64,000 bases of DNA from Paenibacillus tuaregi (GTDB taxonomy: Bacteria > Bacillota > Bacilli > Paenibacillales > Paenibacillaceae): positions 676,164-740,163 of the forward strand of contig NZ_LT575476.1 of assembly GCF_900086655.1 (NCBI RefSeq), in the 5' to 3' direction. Below the pieces are notes generated by a model that ran no database searches, had not been told where the DNA came from, and saw nothing but the letters and a program-made list of their open reading frames with translations. Shown here piece by piece: positions 16,762 to 25,123 of the stretch. Numbering within the stretch: the first letter of the stretch is position 1; each line of letters starts with the position of its first letter. Made by a program: the position numbers and the translations under genes.

Positions 16762-17958
16762 TTAGAAGGGCTGCCATTTCAGATTGCGGGCTTCACCGTA
16801 GCGGTAGGCAACTTCAGGCCAGTACACCACGTTCCACCAGTCGGCAATGTATTTCTTCCGCTCGTTCTGATGCTTGAGATAATAGGAGTGTTCCCATACG
16901 TCTATCGGCAGCAGAGGAACGACATCCCACTGGGACAGGTTCTGGTGCTTCTCGGCTTGAAGAATCTCTAGTCTGTGGCTGCGCGGACTCCATACCAGAA
17001 TCGCCCATCCGCCGCCTTCAACCTCTTCCGCGGCTTTGGTGAACTGCTTATGGAAGGCCTCATAGCTTCCGAAGTCCCGGCGGATCTGGTCAGCCAGCTC
17101 ACCTTGAGGGCGGCCGCCTCCCTTTGGATTCATCGTATCCCAGTAGATGGTGTGCAGGTAGTGCCCGGCCCCGTTAAAAGCCAGCTCCCGCTCCCAGTGC
17201 TTCACAAGGTCAAAGTTGCCGGTCTTACGCGCCTCTGCAAGCTTGGTCTCCGCTTTGTTCAGATTGTCCACATAACTCTGGTGGTGCTTGTCATGGTGGA
17301 TGCGGACGGTAGTCTCGTCGATGTGAGGCTCGAGCGCATTATATGGATAAGGCAGGGGAGGAAGCTTATGACCGCCGATGGGGACCGGCTGTGCCTTTAC
17401 CCTACCTGCATCGGCCGTCTGGCTGGAGGGCTCGGCAGATGGCTCCTGAGTTCCGGGGGAAGCCTCACTGCGTATGAATGCCTGAGCGTATGGGTCCAGG
17501 ACGGCTGGATGGTGAACGCTATGTTCAATCTGCCCAGGGCTGTTCAGTGTCTCCAGGACACCTAGGAAGTATTCGGATTCGCGGATGATATGTAGGATGA
17601 CGGTCTTGGCCAACGGAACCGTCTTGACGGCTGCACTTTGGTCCAGCATGAGGTACAGCTGACGGATCCATTCTCGTGATTGCTGGAACGAGATATCCAG
17701 CAGGCGTTCAATCTGTCTCAGCAGCTCCGGCTGAACTGGGTTCGCCTGAACCTGAATCGCGTGCTGGAGCAGATCGTTCGCCGCCTTCTCGGTCTCCTTG
17801 AACACGATGGCCCATTCATCCAGCAGTTGTACATAAGGTTGTTCAAGGTTAGGCACGATCGCCTTAATGACATCGGTATGTTCATCCTCCTGCTGTTTCC
17901 AGAACCGGATTTCCTCCAAAATGCGAACAGGCAAAAAAGGCCCGTAAATATAGAGCAT
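16762..17958 (-). CDS. SodF-like superoxide dismutase with N-terminal helical (DUF2935-like) domain
   Basis: The 398-residue protein is nearly twice the normal length. Residues about 195-398 are an Fe/Mn dismutase with ligands H221, H269, D353 and H357. The stretch HWERELAFNGAGHYLH is like B. subtilis SodF rather than SodA. Residues 1-145 are all-helical with repeated E/H/W positions (EEIRFWKQQEDEHTDVI) and resemble DUF2935, a ferritin-like four-helix bundle family of unknown role. A polar linker rich in S, P, E and T joins them. The start is ATG 17958 after AGAGGGGG. No signal peptide is seen, so the enzyme is probably cytosolic or spore-associated. Confidence 0.85.
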   Translation of the reverse strand: MLYIYGPFLPVRILEEIRFWKQQEDEHTDVIKAIVPNLEQPYVQLLDEWAIVFKETEKAANDLLQHAIQVQANPVQPELLRQIERLLDISFQQSREWIRQLYLMLDQSAAVKTVPLAKTVILHIIRESEYFLGVLETLNSPGQIEHSVHHPAVLDPYAQAFIRSEASPGTQEPSAEPSSQTADAGRVKAQPVPIGGHKLPPLPYPYNALEPHIDETTVRIHHDKHHQSYVDNLNKAETKLAEARKTGNFDLVKHWERELAFNGAGHYLHTIYWDTMNPKGGGRPQGELADQIRRDFGSYEAFHKQFTKAAEEVEGGGWAILVWSPRSHRLEILQAEKHQNLSQWDVVPLLPIDVWEHSYYLKHQNERKKYIADWWNVVYWPEVAYRYGEARNLKWQPF

Positions 17959-18061
17959 AAAAGGTGTACCCCCTCTAAAATGAACTTCTCGATATAGAAG
18001 TTATGCCAAGGGGAGGTTGGCTATGCCTAAATTTAACGGGCCTGGTACAGGTTATAAGCGG

Positions 18062-19078
18062 TTATTTGTTCTTCATGGCTGCCTGGGCCTGCCCCAGGAA
18101 CGTGGATACCCGGCGCAGGTACTCTCTTGGATGCTCCCTGAAAATCAACTCATGATGTGCCTTCTCTACGATCCAGACACCAGATACCGGATTGGTCTGA
18201 TTGGACGCAAGCTTCTCCGCAATCGGATAAGGAGCCTTCTCATCCTCGGTACCGTGGATGAACAGGATTGGGAACGGATAGTTCTTCTTCTTGACCTCCT
18301 GATAAGGAATCTGGCGCAGGCTGGTTCCGTTCTGGATCGGAAGCAGCATTTCCAGAATCTCAATAGAGGGATGCTGCGGCAGGTTCATCTTCTGCCGAAT
18401 GTTATGGTACAGCGTATCCGGCTCAAGCAGGAAGGTACTGTCGAGTATCATGGCGTCGATATCTTTGCTGACGAGACCGGCCTGCAGGGCTGTGCCTGCA
18501 CCCATGGAGAAGCCCCATACTACAATCTCTTTGGCACCCCTTCGCTTGGCAAGCTCTATCGCACCGAGCAGCTGCTGGGTCTCTTTCTTGCCCCCTGTAG
18601 CCACTTCCTTGCTGTTCTGTGCGGCGAAGCCATAGTCGAACATAATAACATTGAAGTTCAGCCGGTGGGCAAAGTGAGCCAAGTCATACATCGGGATCCA
18701 GCTTTCTTCCCGGTTGGCCCCGTACCCATGGCTGAACACAATGGTCTTCTTGGACCCGGGGGCCGGAATATACCACCCCTGCATAGTACGGCTTCCATCA
18801 ATCGCAGGAAAATTAACATCTTCATATTTCATGCCCTTGGCCAGCATGGGGTTAGAATACAGCGGGGCTACCGTCGGATTCGACAGCACCCAGGCAATAT
18901 AACCGTGCAGAGCAATAAAGCAGAACACAAGAAAAAAAACGATGGACAGCAGCAGGGCCACCAGCACATGCTTTAATTTAATAAAACGCGGGGTCAGCAG
19001 CGCGGTCTGCGTGTCCTTGGATACTCCGGTAGCTCCAGTAGAGTGGGGGGCATCGCTCCGTGTTGTCATCGGGTTCAT
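18062..19078 (-). CDS. Membrane-anchored alpha/beta hydrolase (YqkD-like)
   Basis: The 338-residue protein has one N-terminal membrane helix at about 35-60 and then an alpha/beta hydrolase domain. FSHGYGANREES is the oxyanion region, GFSMGAG the nucleophile elbow, HGTEDEKAP the acid region, and KAHHELIF supplies the histidine. This resembles the BAAT/S33-type hydrolases such as B. subtilis YqkD; the substrate is unknown and the domain may face outward. AAGGAGGGG precedes ATG 19078. The SodF-like gene follows 103 bases downstream on the same strand without an obvious terminator, so readthrough is possible. Confidence 0.82.
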   Translation of the reverse strand: MNPMTTRSDAPHSTGATGVSKDTQTALLTPRFIKLKHVLVALLLSIVFFLVFCFIALHGYIAWVLSNPTVAPLYSNPMLAKGMKYEDVNFPAIDGSRTMQGWYIPAPGSKKTIVFSHGYGANREESWIPMYDLAHFAHRLNFNVIMFDYGFAAQNSKEVATGGKKETQQLLGAIELAKRRGAKEIVVWGFSMGAGTALQAGLVSKDIDAMILDSTFLLEPDTLYHNIRQKMNLPQHPSIEILEMLLPIQNGTSLRQIPYQEVKKKNYPFPILFIHGTEDEKAPYPIAEKLASNQTNPVSGVWIVEKAHHELIFREHPREYLRRVSTFLGQAQAAMKNK

Positions 19079-19253
19079 GCATTCCCCTCCTTATATCAAT
19101 TGAGTTAATATTTATGGTGATTACCCGGTAGGGGCGTATTAAATCTTATATATCCAGAAATGATTTTATATTTTATCGTATGATGAGGATTAGGCAAAGT
19201 CAATGGCGGGGAAATATATGGACTTTTCCAGAAACTATGCCATAGTAAAAATA

Positions 19254-19283
19254 TAGACGAGACTGCGTTGTTTCTAGTATAAT
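19254..19283 (+). promoter_or_regulatory. Candidate promoter of the IclR regulator gene
   Basis: TAGACG (19254-19259) and TATAAT (19278-19283) with an 18-base spacer. An inverted repeat lies just downstream, where a repressor could block the start site. Confidence 0.45.
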
Positions 19284-19296
19284 TTTATGTAACTAG

Positions 19297-19313
19297 GTTT
19301 CATGGAGTGAAAC
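19297..19313 (+). promoter_or_regulatory. Inverted repeat, candidate IclR-family operator
   Basis: GTTTCAT-GGA-GTGAAAC forms 7-bp arms (one mismatch) around 3 bases, between the -10 box and the iclR ribosome site. An almost identical element lies at 28043-28059 upstream of acnA. KdgR, an IclR-family regulator, binds a related TGAAAC/GTTTCA motif. Confidence 0.5.
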
Positions 19314-19331
19314 GATAGGGAGGCTTTCCTG

Positions 19332-20075
19332 ATGGAGGACCGCAAACTGACTGTACGTGCCGTAGAGAGGGCACTTGATATATTAATGTGTTTTACCAAA
19401 GCCACGGATCTTGGACTTACGGAAATTTCAAGCCAGATCGGCCTGCACAAGAGCACTGTGCACAGGCTGATGACAACGCTGGAAGAGAAAGGGTTCGTGA
19501 TTCGCGATTCGGCAACAGAGAAGTATCGCCTTGGACTCCGGATTTGGGAGCTGTCAGCCCATTTGTCGCATAGCGATGATCCCGCCGTACTGCTTCTGCC
19601 GCAGATGGAGTTGTTACGCGATCGGCTCGGTGAAACGGTAAGCTTGTATCTGCTGGATGGGACCGAGCGGATTCGAATTCAGGCAGTGCAGAGCAGCCAG
19701 GCCATACGCCGGGTTGCACCTGTAGGGGCCAGGCTGCCCCTTTACGTTGGGGCCTCAAGCAAGGTACTGGTTGCATTTGCCGATCCGTCTACGCAGCAGG
19801 CGGTCCTGAACAGCCCGGATTGGCCATCTTCCGTGGACCGTGAGGATTATATCCGTCAGCTGGACGAGATCCGCGCGAAAGGGTACGCAACCAGCTATGA
19901 GGAACGTGAGCCGGGCGCGGCTGCCGTATCCGCACCAATCTTCAATCATGCGGGTGCCAGTGTGGCCGCATTGTCCGTCTCCGGGCCTGTCAGCCGCCTT
20001 TCGCCGCAGACGCTTGTGGAATTTGGCCCCATCCTGATTGAGGCTGCCCGCGAGATGGGCCTGATGATGCATTGA
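19332..20075 (+). CDS. IclR family transcriptional regulator
   Basis: The 247-residue protein has an N-terminal winged helix-turn-helix (about 8-65; RAVERALDILMCF, GLHKSTVHRLMTTLEEKGFV) and a C-terminal IclR ligand-binding domain (about 80-247). YATSYEEREPGAAAVSAPIF is the family's effector-pocket region. IclR regulators sense small organic acids or sugar acids and may repress or activate. No catabolic operon is adjacent, so its target must be elsewhere; the shared inverted repeat points to itself and acnA. The ATG follows GGGAGG. Confidence 0.9.
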   Translation: MEDRKLTVRAVERALDILMCFTKATDLGLTEISSQIGLHKSTVHRLMTTLEEKGFVIRDSATEKYRLGLRIWELSAHLSHSDDPAVLLLPQMELLRDRLGETVSLYLLDGTERIRIQAVQSSQAIRRVAPVGARLPLYVGASSKVLVAFADPSTQQAVLNSPDWPSSVDREDYIRQLDEIRAKGYATSYEEREPGAAAVSAPIFNHAGASVAALSVSGPVSRLSPQTLVEFGPILIEAAREMGLMMH

Positions 20076-20098
20076 TCATCCGCAATTGAGGGAAACTT

Positions 20099-20141
20099 TA
20101 AAGACCCCTGCCGGCCGCCAGAGGCCAGGGGTCTTTTTTTG
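20099..20141 (+). terminator. Terminator of the iclR-type gene
   Basis: An 11-bp stem AAAGACCCCTG/CAGGGGTCTTT is followed by a further run of T. Confidence 0.88.
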
Positions 20142-20201
20142 GTTGGGCTAAACATGCAGGCCCGCGGACCGTTAGAACAACGAAGATAAGGAGGGAATAA
20201 G

Positions 20202-20495
20202 TTGATCCTATGGCTGATTTTCTGGGGCATTCTGCTTGTGGCCGGGTATATGGTCCGTAGAGGGAAGAGGCTCCTGCTGCATCCAGACACACCCGAAGGA
20301 CCGGGAAGCCGTATGATTCGTTCTTTAGGTACTTACTGTTATAGCATTGGCGCGGCTGGGCTGCTCAGGGAGATCATTCCGCTGTTGTTTAATGTATCTT
20401 CTATTATCCCGATGCTGAATATAATTCTGGTCTCCTTTGTACTTACACTGACACTGGTTATGTTCGCCAAGCTGCGCCGTCTGAAATTGGAATAA
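20202..20495 (+). CDS. Small membrane protein, unknown function
   Basis: A 97-residue protein starts at TTG behind an excellent AAGGAGGG. Hydrophobic segments at about 1-18, 47-62 and 67-88 suggest two or three membrane helices. A basic loop (RRGKRLLLHPDTPEG) and a basic C-terminus (KLRRLKLE) flank them. No family is recognised. Terminators on both sides make it a single-gene unit. The ribosome site and membrane pattern support a real gene. Confidence 0.65.
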   Translation: MILWLIFWGILLVAGYMVRRGKRLLLHPDTPEGPGSRMIRSLGTYCYSIGAAGLLREIIPLLFNVSSIIPMLNIILVSFVLTLTLVMFAKLRRLKLE

Positions 20496-20507
20496 TTCAT
20501 GCATATA

Positions 20508-20549
20508 CCTAAGCCGCCCCGCTAAACCTATTGTTAGCGGGGCGGCTTA
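20508..20549. terminator. Bidirectional terminator between convergent genes
   Basis: Arms AAGCCGCCCCGCTAA and TTAGCGGGGCGGCTT form a 15-bp GC-rich stem ending in ATTTC on the + strand. It lies between the small membrane protein gene and the leftward hydrolase gene. Confidence 0.8.
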
Positions 20550-20562
20550 TTTCAAAAACAGC

Positions 20563-22188
20563 TTATTTGGTTTTCTTCACCCATGCCGCGATATCATTGA
20601 TTATCGTCTCGGAGGCGTGAGATGGTTGGGCATATTCCATGCTTGTGGATACCCCGTCATACTCGCTGAGAAGATGATTCACTTTCGGGTAAGACTTATA
20701 TTCCACGTCACTGCGGCCAGCGAGGGCAGTTTTCCAGGCGTTGAATTGGGTCATCGGAACCTGATAGTCATTCTCTCCGGCAAGAATGAGAAGTGGGCCT
20801 TTCTGCCCTTTAGCCATGTCCGTTGGCTTGTAATCTCTCATGGAATACCACCAGTAAGGGGTACCCAGAGGGAAATTGGCCGGGAGATTATCCAGAGAGT
20901 ACTGCGGGTCATTCAGCATCTTGGCTGCCGCACTCCATACTGCCGCACTCTGTTCATAAGGAGCTGTGTCCTGGCCAAGGCCTTTAATCCGGCGGATCAA
21001 TTCCTGCTGCTGCTCCAGCGCCACATCCATGAACGTACTGCTTGGTCCAGCAAGCATAATGGTGCCTTTGATATTCCGTTCATCCTTGTCCGCATTGATG
21101 ATGAGCGGAAGAGCGAATCCGCCTTGACTGTGACCAGCTACGAAAATATGGGACGTATCAATGTCCTTGCGTGATTTCAGGTATCTAACGGCGGTAATGG
21201 CATCATCCACGGTCTCCTGCTTGATGGTTGCTTTAGGATTAGCGGCAAATTTGAAAGTATGCTCATACGTAATTTTATCATAACGGAGTACCGCAATCCC
21301 CTGACTTGCCAGACCATTCGCCAGATCACGGAACGGCTTAGCTGCGCCAATGGATGAATCCCGGTCATTAGGCCCGGAGCCGTGCACCAGTACGACCACA
21401 GGAGCGGGCCCCCCGGATACGGGTTTGGTCAACACGCCTGGCAGAGCGAATACGCCTTCACCAAGGGTAACCTCTTCTTCCGTGTAGGAAGCCGGATTCA
21501 CGTAGGACGGGTTGGTATAGGCCACGCTGCCACCCGGTGCGATGAACAGGTCGTCCACTTGGCCAGCCTTATTCATACGCAGAGTATAATTGAGTGGTGC
21601 AGCTGGAGTCTGGAACGAATAGGTGATATTGGTGTGCACTCCGTTAGGCGTTACCGTTCTGGACAGCTGGGTGGAAGGAGCGCCATAGATTTGGGCGTAT
21701 CCTTTCCATAGCTCCTTCAGCTGAGGCTTGGGCAGCGCTACCTTGAACGCGGGACTCATCCATTTCTCAGCAGCATCTGCGTCACCGGTTTTAAGCGCCT
21801 GTACAAATGCATCCCCAGGAAGCCCCTCTTCCACAGATGGCTTCTCTTCAGCTGGAGCATCCTGAAGCAGCTGAATGATCGCATCGGGATTGATGAGCGC
21901 TTGATTGCGAACCACCCGAAGAGAATCTGGCAAATTAATCTGCTTGCCATTCAGCGCAGCCGTTTTCTTACCAACAGTTAGAACTAGCGTGCTGTCACCT
22001 TTAGTAATCGTGACGGTTTGGGACTTCTGATTCCAGGTTACTGCTGCGCCAAGCTTGGCGGCTGTATCTCTGACCGGTGCAACGGATGAGGCGCTCTTGG
22101 CTGCCCCAGCAGCAGCTGGAACGGATAGACTAAGACACAGGGCAGCGGTAACTGCAGTGTACCGGATTTTTGGACGTTTCGTCATCAT
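20563..22188 (-). CDS. Secreted alpha/beta hydrolase with copper-amine-oxidase-N-like (stalk) domain
   Basis: The 541-residue protein has a signal peptide ending near AAGAAK (about residue 30). A PF07833-type stalk domain follows (about 35-110; APVRDTAAKLGAAVTW, VVRNQALINPDAI), then a DUF3887-like segment (about 120-220). The hydrolase domain from about 245 has VLVHGSGPNDRDSS, the elbow GHSQGG, acid region AGENDYQVP and histidine in KVNHLL. It resembles secreted S9/BAAT-type esterases and peptidases; the substrate is unknown. AGGAGG precedes ATG ATG. It is the third gene of a leftward operon behind a GntR regulator. Confidence 0.85.
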   Translation of the reverse strand: MMTKRPKIRYTAVTAALCLSLSVPAAAGAAKSASSVAPVRDTAAKLGAAVTWNQKSQTVTITKGDSTLVLTVGKKTAALNGKQINLPDSLRVVRNQALINPDAIIQLLQDAPAEEKPSVEEGLPGDAFVQALKTGDADAAEKWMSPAFKVALPKPQLKELWKGYAQIYGAPSTQLSRTVTPNGVHTNITYSFQTPAAPLNYTLRMNKAGQVDDLFIAPGGSVAYTNPSYVNPASYTEEEVTLGEGVFALPGVLTKPVSGGPAPVVVLVHGSGPNDRDSSIGAAKPFRDLANGLASQGIAVLRYDKITYEHTFKFAANPKATIKQETVDDAITAVRYLKSRKDIDTSHIFVAGHSQGGFALPLIINADKDERNIKGTIMLAGPSSTFMDVALEQQQELIRRIKGLGQDTAPYEQSAAVWSAAAKMLNDPQYSLDNLPANFPLGTPYWWYSMRDYKPTDMAKGQKGPLLILAGENDYQVPMTQFNAWKTALAGRSDVEYKSYPKVNHLLSEYDGVSTSMEYAQPSHASETIINDIAAWVKKTK

Positions 22189-22227
22189 GGGTTCCTCCTA
22201 AATGTATGAAGTATAATAATCTCTGGC

Positions 22228-23331
22228 TTAGGGAGCCAGAAAAGTAATAACCAATATTATAATTACAAATGGTGCCACCAACATCAACCAAGCAAGCGGT
22301 CTTGCATAGTTCATCGTCCAGCCCACACCCATTCTCTTCTCAACAAAGAGCGAAGGGTCGTTCGGATTGTAGTAGAAATTGCCGAGCTTCCAGTTGTGAT
22401 CATCATTGACAGGCATAGTTCCCGATTTATCAGGACTGTTGTCCAGGCGGCTGCCGCCTTGTCCGGTCTGGAAGGAGAGCAGGAGAGCTGATAGGATCAT
22501 CAAGGCTGGTGCCAGCATGATGACGGTCATTTGAATATGGTTGTTGATCTGCAAGAACATACTCAGCTGTATGAATGAGAACATCAGGATGAGTGTAAAG
22601 GCAGAAACCAGGCTGTACATGGACCATCTACGGCGGAACAGCACATTCTGCTGGGAGGATGCCGCGCCTTTGCCCGGCTCAAGCTGCTGCTTGCTTCTGG
22701 AAATAATACGGTTAACCATGTAGAAGAGTAAAAGCAAAACTACCTGCATGACATTGGGGAAAAGAACAGACATGTGCGACTTCTCCACACTTCTTATGAC
22801 CTCTCCATCCATACTGTATTTCATCGGTATCATGTTGGGCACAAGGTCGTAATTCATCAGGGCAACCACAACGTTGACCGCAATTATAAGCAGATGAGGC
22901 ATGAACCACCAGTTTGAATAGACAAGCTTATGCGTGCGGAAGCTGGTATCAATCACAAGCTTCTCCTGCTTAGAAGGCAGAGCGGGATGCATAGCCTTAT
23001 AACCTTTCATTTTGAAATAAAAATAGAGCTGGATAAGCATAGAGCTTAAAACCATCGCTGCAGCATACACAGGAAGAATAATGTTGGCCAGTGTACCCTC
23101 CTGGCCCGAGGACATGAACAGAGCAAAGGCAATCGATAGAACAGCCTGAATGCCTCCTGTAGTCCAAGCATAAGCTCTGCGCATGCCTGCCACTTCCTTG
23201 CTGTAGTACATTTCCTCAGAGACCGAAATTCCGAAGCTGACGGTCTTCCGGCTTAGAAATGGCATTGCGATCATGGTTGCCGAGACGGCGGCGATCATCA
23301 GGATCAGAATAATAATAGAAAGCCAGTTCAT
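22228..23331 (-). CDS. DUF1648/DUF5808 multi-pass membrane protein
   Basis: From ATG 23331, behind AGAGGGG, the product is 367 residues with about nine membrane helices. An earlier ATG at 23349 overlaps the upstream gene and has no ribosome site. The middle stretch LVPNMIPMKYSMDGEV is the DUF1648 signature, and WKLGNFYYNPNDPSLFVEKRMGVGW near the end is DUF5808. Such proteins typically sit beside a GntR (YtrA-type) regulator, as here, where the start is one base after the regulator's stop. A role in envelope stress or transport is possible, but none is known. Confidence 0.82.
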   Translation of the reverse strand: MNWLSIIILILMIAAVSATMIAMPFLSRKTVSFGISVSEEMYYSKEVAGMRRAYAWTTGGIQAVLSIAFALFMSSGQEGTLANIILPVYAAAMVLSSMLIQLYFYFKMKGYKAMHPALPSKQEKLVIDTSFRTHKLVYSNWWFMPHLLIIAVNVVVALMNYDLVPNMIPMKYSMDGEVIRSVEKSHMSVLFPNVMQVVLLLLFYMVNRIISRSKQQLEPGKGAASSQQNVLFRRRWSMYSLVSAFTLILMFSFIQLSMFLQINNHIQMTVIMLAPALMILSALLLSFQTGQGGSRLDNSPDKSGTMPVNDDHNWKLGNFYYNPNDPSLFVEKRMGVGWTMNYARPLAWLMLVAPFVIIILVITFLAP

Positions 23332-23332
23332 A

Positions 23333-23734
23333 TTACTTGCCCCTCTCATTGTTATCAGGCATAAGTTCGCTATAGATGCTGCCTGTGATATCTATGAGCT
23401 GTTCCTTCGTCATTCCTCTGCATATGGCTTCGGCAATAATGGATTTCAACTGCCTGCGCTGCTGCTCCAAAAACTCTGGAGTGACAGAGGGCATCCCATC
23501 CGGGTTGACCACAACCCCCTTCTGCCGATGGACCAGAATGAAGCCTTCCTGCTTGAGCAGGGTATAGGCTTTATTGACGGTATGCAGATTAATGCCGATA
23601 TCGGAAGCCAAGCTTCTCACTGAAGGTAGAGCCTCTCCGGGCTGAAGTCGGCCGCTGGCAATCCCTTCTATGATCTGGTTGATGAGCTGGGTGTATATGG
23701 GGGTATCGGACTGCATATCAAGCTCGATAATCAC
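23333..23734 (-). CDS. GntR family regulator, YtrA/YhcF subfamily
   Basis: The 133-residue protein starts at GTG behind AGGAGG. A GntR winged helix occupies about residues 10-75 (PIYTQLINQIIEGIASG, LPSVRSLASDIGINLHTVNKAYTLL). The short alpha-helical C-terminal tail is typical of the YtrA subfamily. These repressors usually control the membrane-protein or ABC genes they precede. A perfect inverted repeat overlaps its own -10 box, so it likely represses its own operon (regulator, membrane protein, secreted hydrolase). Confidence 0.88.
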   Translation of the reverse strand: MIIELDMQSDTPIYTQLINQIIEGIASGRLQPGEALPSVRSLASDIGINLHTVNKAYTLLKQEGFILVHRQKGVVVNPDGMPSVTPEFLEQQRRQLKSIIAEAICRGMTKEQLIDITGSIYSELMPDNNERGK

Positions 23735-23754
23735 AATAGCGGCCTCCTAACTAT

Positions 23755-23782
23755 CTGTTATAGTTTAAATATAACAGTTATA
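23755..23782 (-). promoter_or_regulatory. Palindromic operator of the GntR operon
   Basis: CTGTTATA-N7-TATAACAG (23755-23777) is a perfect 8-bp inverted repeat. A second palindrome, TATAAC-A-GTTATA (23770-23782), shares its right arm. It covers the -10 box of the promoter at 23768-23796. Confidence 0.65.
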
Positions 23783-23796
23783 ATTTGGTTTGTAAA
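23768..23796 (-). promoter_or_regulatory. Sigma-A-like promoter of the GntR operon
   Basis: On the reverse strand TTTACA (23791-23796) and TATATT (23768-23773) are spaced by 17 bases, 34 bases before the GTG start. Confidence 0.55.
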
Positions 23797-23813
23797 TAGA
23801 TAATGCTGCAAAT

Positions 23814-23907
23814 GTTGAACTTAAGAAATACCGACAGGCAAGAAGTGGGACGGAAGAACATTCACATGGCTTACATGTAAATCAATAGTTCATCTTATAC
23901 AATTTGG
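23814..23907. repeat. Degenerate ~85-bp intergenic repeat, copy 2 of 3
   Basis: Starts TTGAACTTAAGAAATACC and ends ACATGTAAATCAATAG plus TTCATCTTATAC. It aligns best with 36988-37070 (TTGAACTTAGGAATTACC and GCATGTAAATCCATAG). Confidence 0.45.
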
Positions 23908-23995
23908 TTTTCCCTAAATATAGGCGTATATTAGATATAGTTAAATCCGATTTAATCGGGTGGGAAATGATATTTTGTGTGAAAGGAATATACTT

Positions 23996-24928
23996 ATGCC
24001 GAAGATTGCGAAGAATTTAACAGAGCTGATTGGGAATACCCCACTGCTTGAATTAGGTGCTTATGAAGAAAAGGAGGGACTTCAGGCCCGAATACTGGCT
24101 AAGCTGGAGTACTTCAATCCGGCTGGAAGTGTTAAGGACCGTACAAGCTTTGCTTTAATTCAGCGTGCTGAGGAGCAGGGATTGCTTAATAAGGATTCTG
24201 TTATTATTGAGCCGACCAGCGGGAACATGGGGATTGGGCTCGCCTTTGCGGCAGCAGCACTTGGATATAAGCTCATTATCACCTTGCCGGAGACCTTCAG
24301 CATTGAACGCCGGAAGCTCATGAATGCTTATGGTGCCGAGCTTGTCTTGACACCGGCCAGCGAGGGCATGGCAGGGGCTATTCGTAAAGCGGAAGAACTG
24401 GCGGCAGAAATTCCGAACGCCTTCATTCCACAGCAATTCAACAACCCGGCGAACCCTGAAATACATAAGAAAACAACAGCAGAAGAAATTTGGCGGGACA
24501 CGGACGGACAAGTGGATATTTTTGTGGCCGGTGTAGGCACAGGAGGGACGATCAGCGGAGTCGGTGAAGTGCTTAAAAAGTATAATCCTGCAATTGAAGT
24601 TGTAGCCGTTGAGCCATTCGATTCCCCAGTGCTGTCGGGAGGCAAGCGGGGCCCCCATGCGATTCAGGGGATTGGCGCAGGATTTATCCCGGATAACTAC
24701 AATCCACAGGTGGTGGATGAGATTGTTCGGGTCAAGAATGAAGATGCGTTCGAGACGGCACGCCGGCTTGCCCGCAGCGAGGGACTGCTGGTGGGGATTT
24801 CCTCCGGAGCTGCAGCTTTTGCAGCAGCCTCGCTCGCTGCGCGTCCAGAGAACAAGGGTAGAACTATCGTTGTGATACTGCCGGATACCGGCGAAAGATA
24901 TTTATCTACGGACTTGTTCGGGGAGTAG
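23996..24928 (+). CDS. cysK: Cysteine synthase (O-acetylserine sulfhydrylase)
   Basis: From ATG 23996, after AAAGGA, the protein is 310 residues, the usual length; the frame is open to 23960 but without a ribosome site. K47 in [10 protein letters not shown] binds pyridoxal phosphate, [10 protein letters not shown] binds the substrate carboxylate, and [10 protein letters not shown] holds the cofactor phosphate. It makes cysteine from O-acetylserine and sulfide. A small palindrome CCGATT-T-AATCGG (23947-23959) lies in the leader. The wording is CysK rather than the cystathionine-forming MccA type, though that cannot be excluded. Confidence 0.9.
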   Translation: MPKIAKNLTELIGNTPLLELGAYEEKEGLQARILAKLEYFNPAGSVKDRTSFALIQRAEEQGLLNKDSVIIEPTSGNMGIGLAFAAAALGYKLIITLPETFSIERRKLMNAYGAELVLTPASEGMAGAIRKAEELAAEIPNAFIPQQFNNPANPEIHKKTTAEEIWRDTDGQVDIFVAGVGTGGTISGVGEVLKKYNPAIEVVAVEPFDSPVLSGGKRGPHAIQGIGAGFIPDNYNPQVVDEIVRVKNEDAFETARRLARSEGLLVGISSGAAAFAAASLAARPENKGRTIVVILPDTGERYLSTDLFGE

Positions 24929-24969
24929 CTTAGATAAGTCCATGCTGCCGCTTGTACATCTCACGAAGA

Positions 24970-25008
24970 AGCCTCGCTGTGCATCCTGACTGGATGGGCA
25001 GCGGGGCT
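24970..25008 (+). terminator. Candidate first hairpin after cysK
   Basis: AGCCTCGCTG pairs with CAGCGGGGCT around a 20-base loop, followed by TAATGTGTTTCTT; weaker than the next hairpin. Confidence 0.45.
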
Positions 25009-25040
25009 TAATGTGTTTCTTCGGTTCTTTTTACTAATTG

Positions 25041-25091
25041 CGAAAAAGCCTGCAGCTCGGGAACGGGTTCCCGTGGCTGCAGGCTTTTTTG
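25041..25091. terminator. Bidirectional terminator between cysK and acnA
   Basis: AAAAGCCTGCAGC/GCTGCAGGCTTTT plus an inner GGGAAC/GTTCCC forms a long stem with A- and T-runs on both sides, so it can end both convergent transcripts. Confidence 0.92.
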
Positions 25092-25123
25092 AAGCAGTAT
25101 AACTGCAACTGATTATAAGCAGA

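Noticed and set aside
18017..18976. 319-residue + strand frame with a GGGGAGG before an early ATG
   Set aside because: It runs antisense through the membrane-anchored hydrolase, whose motifs and ribosome site are clear. The GGGGAGG is probably chance.
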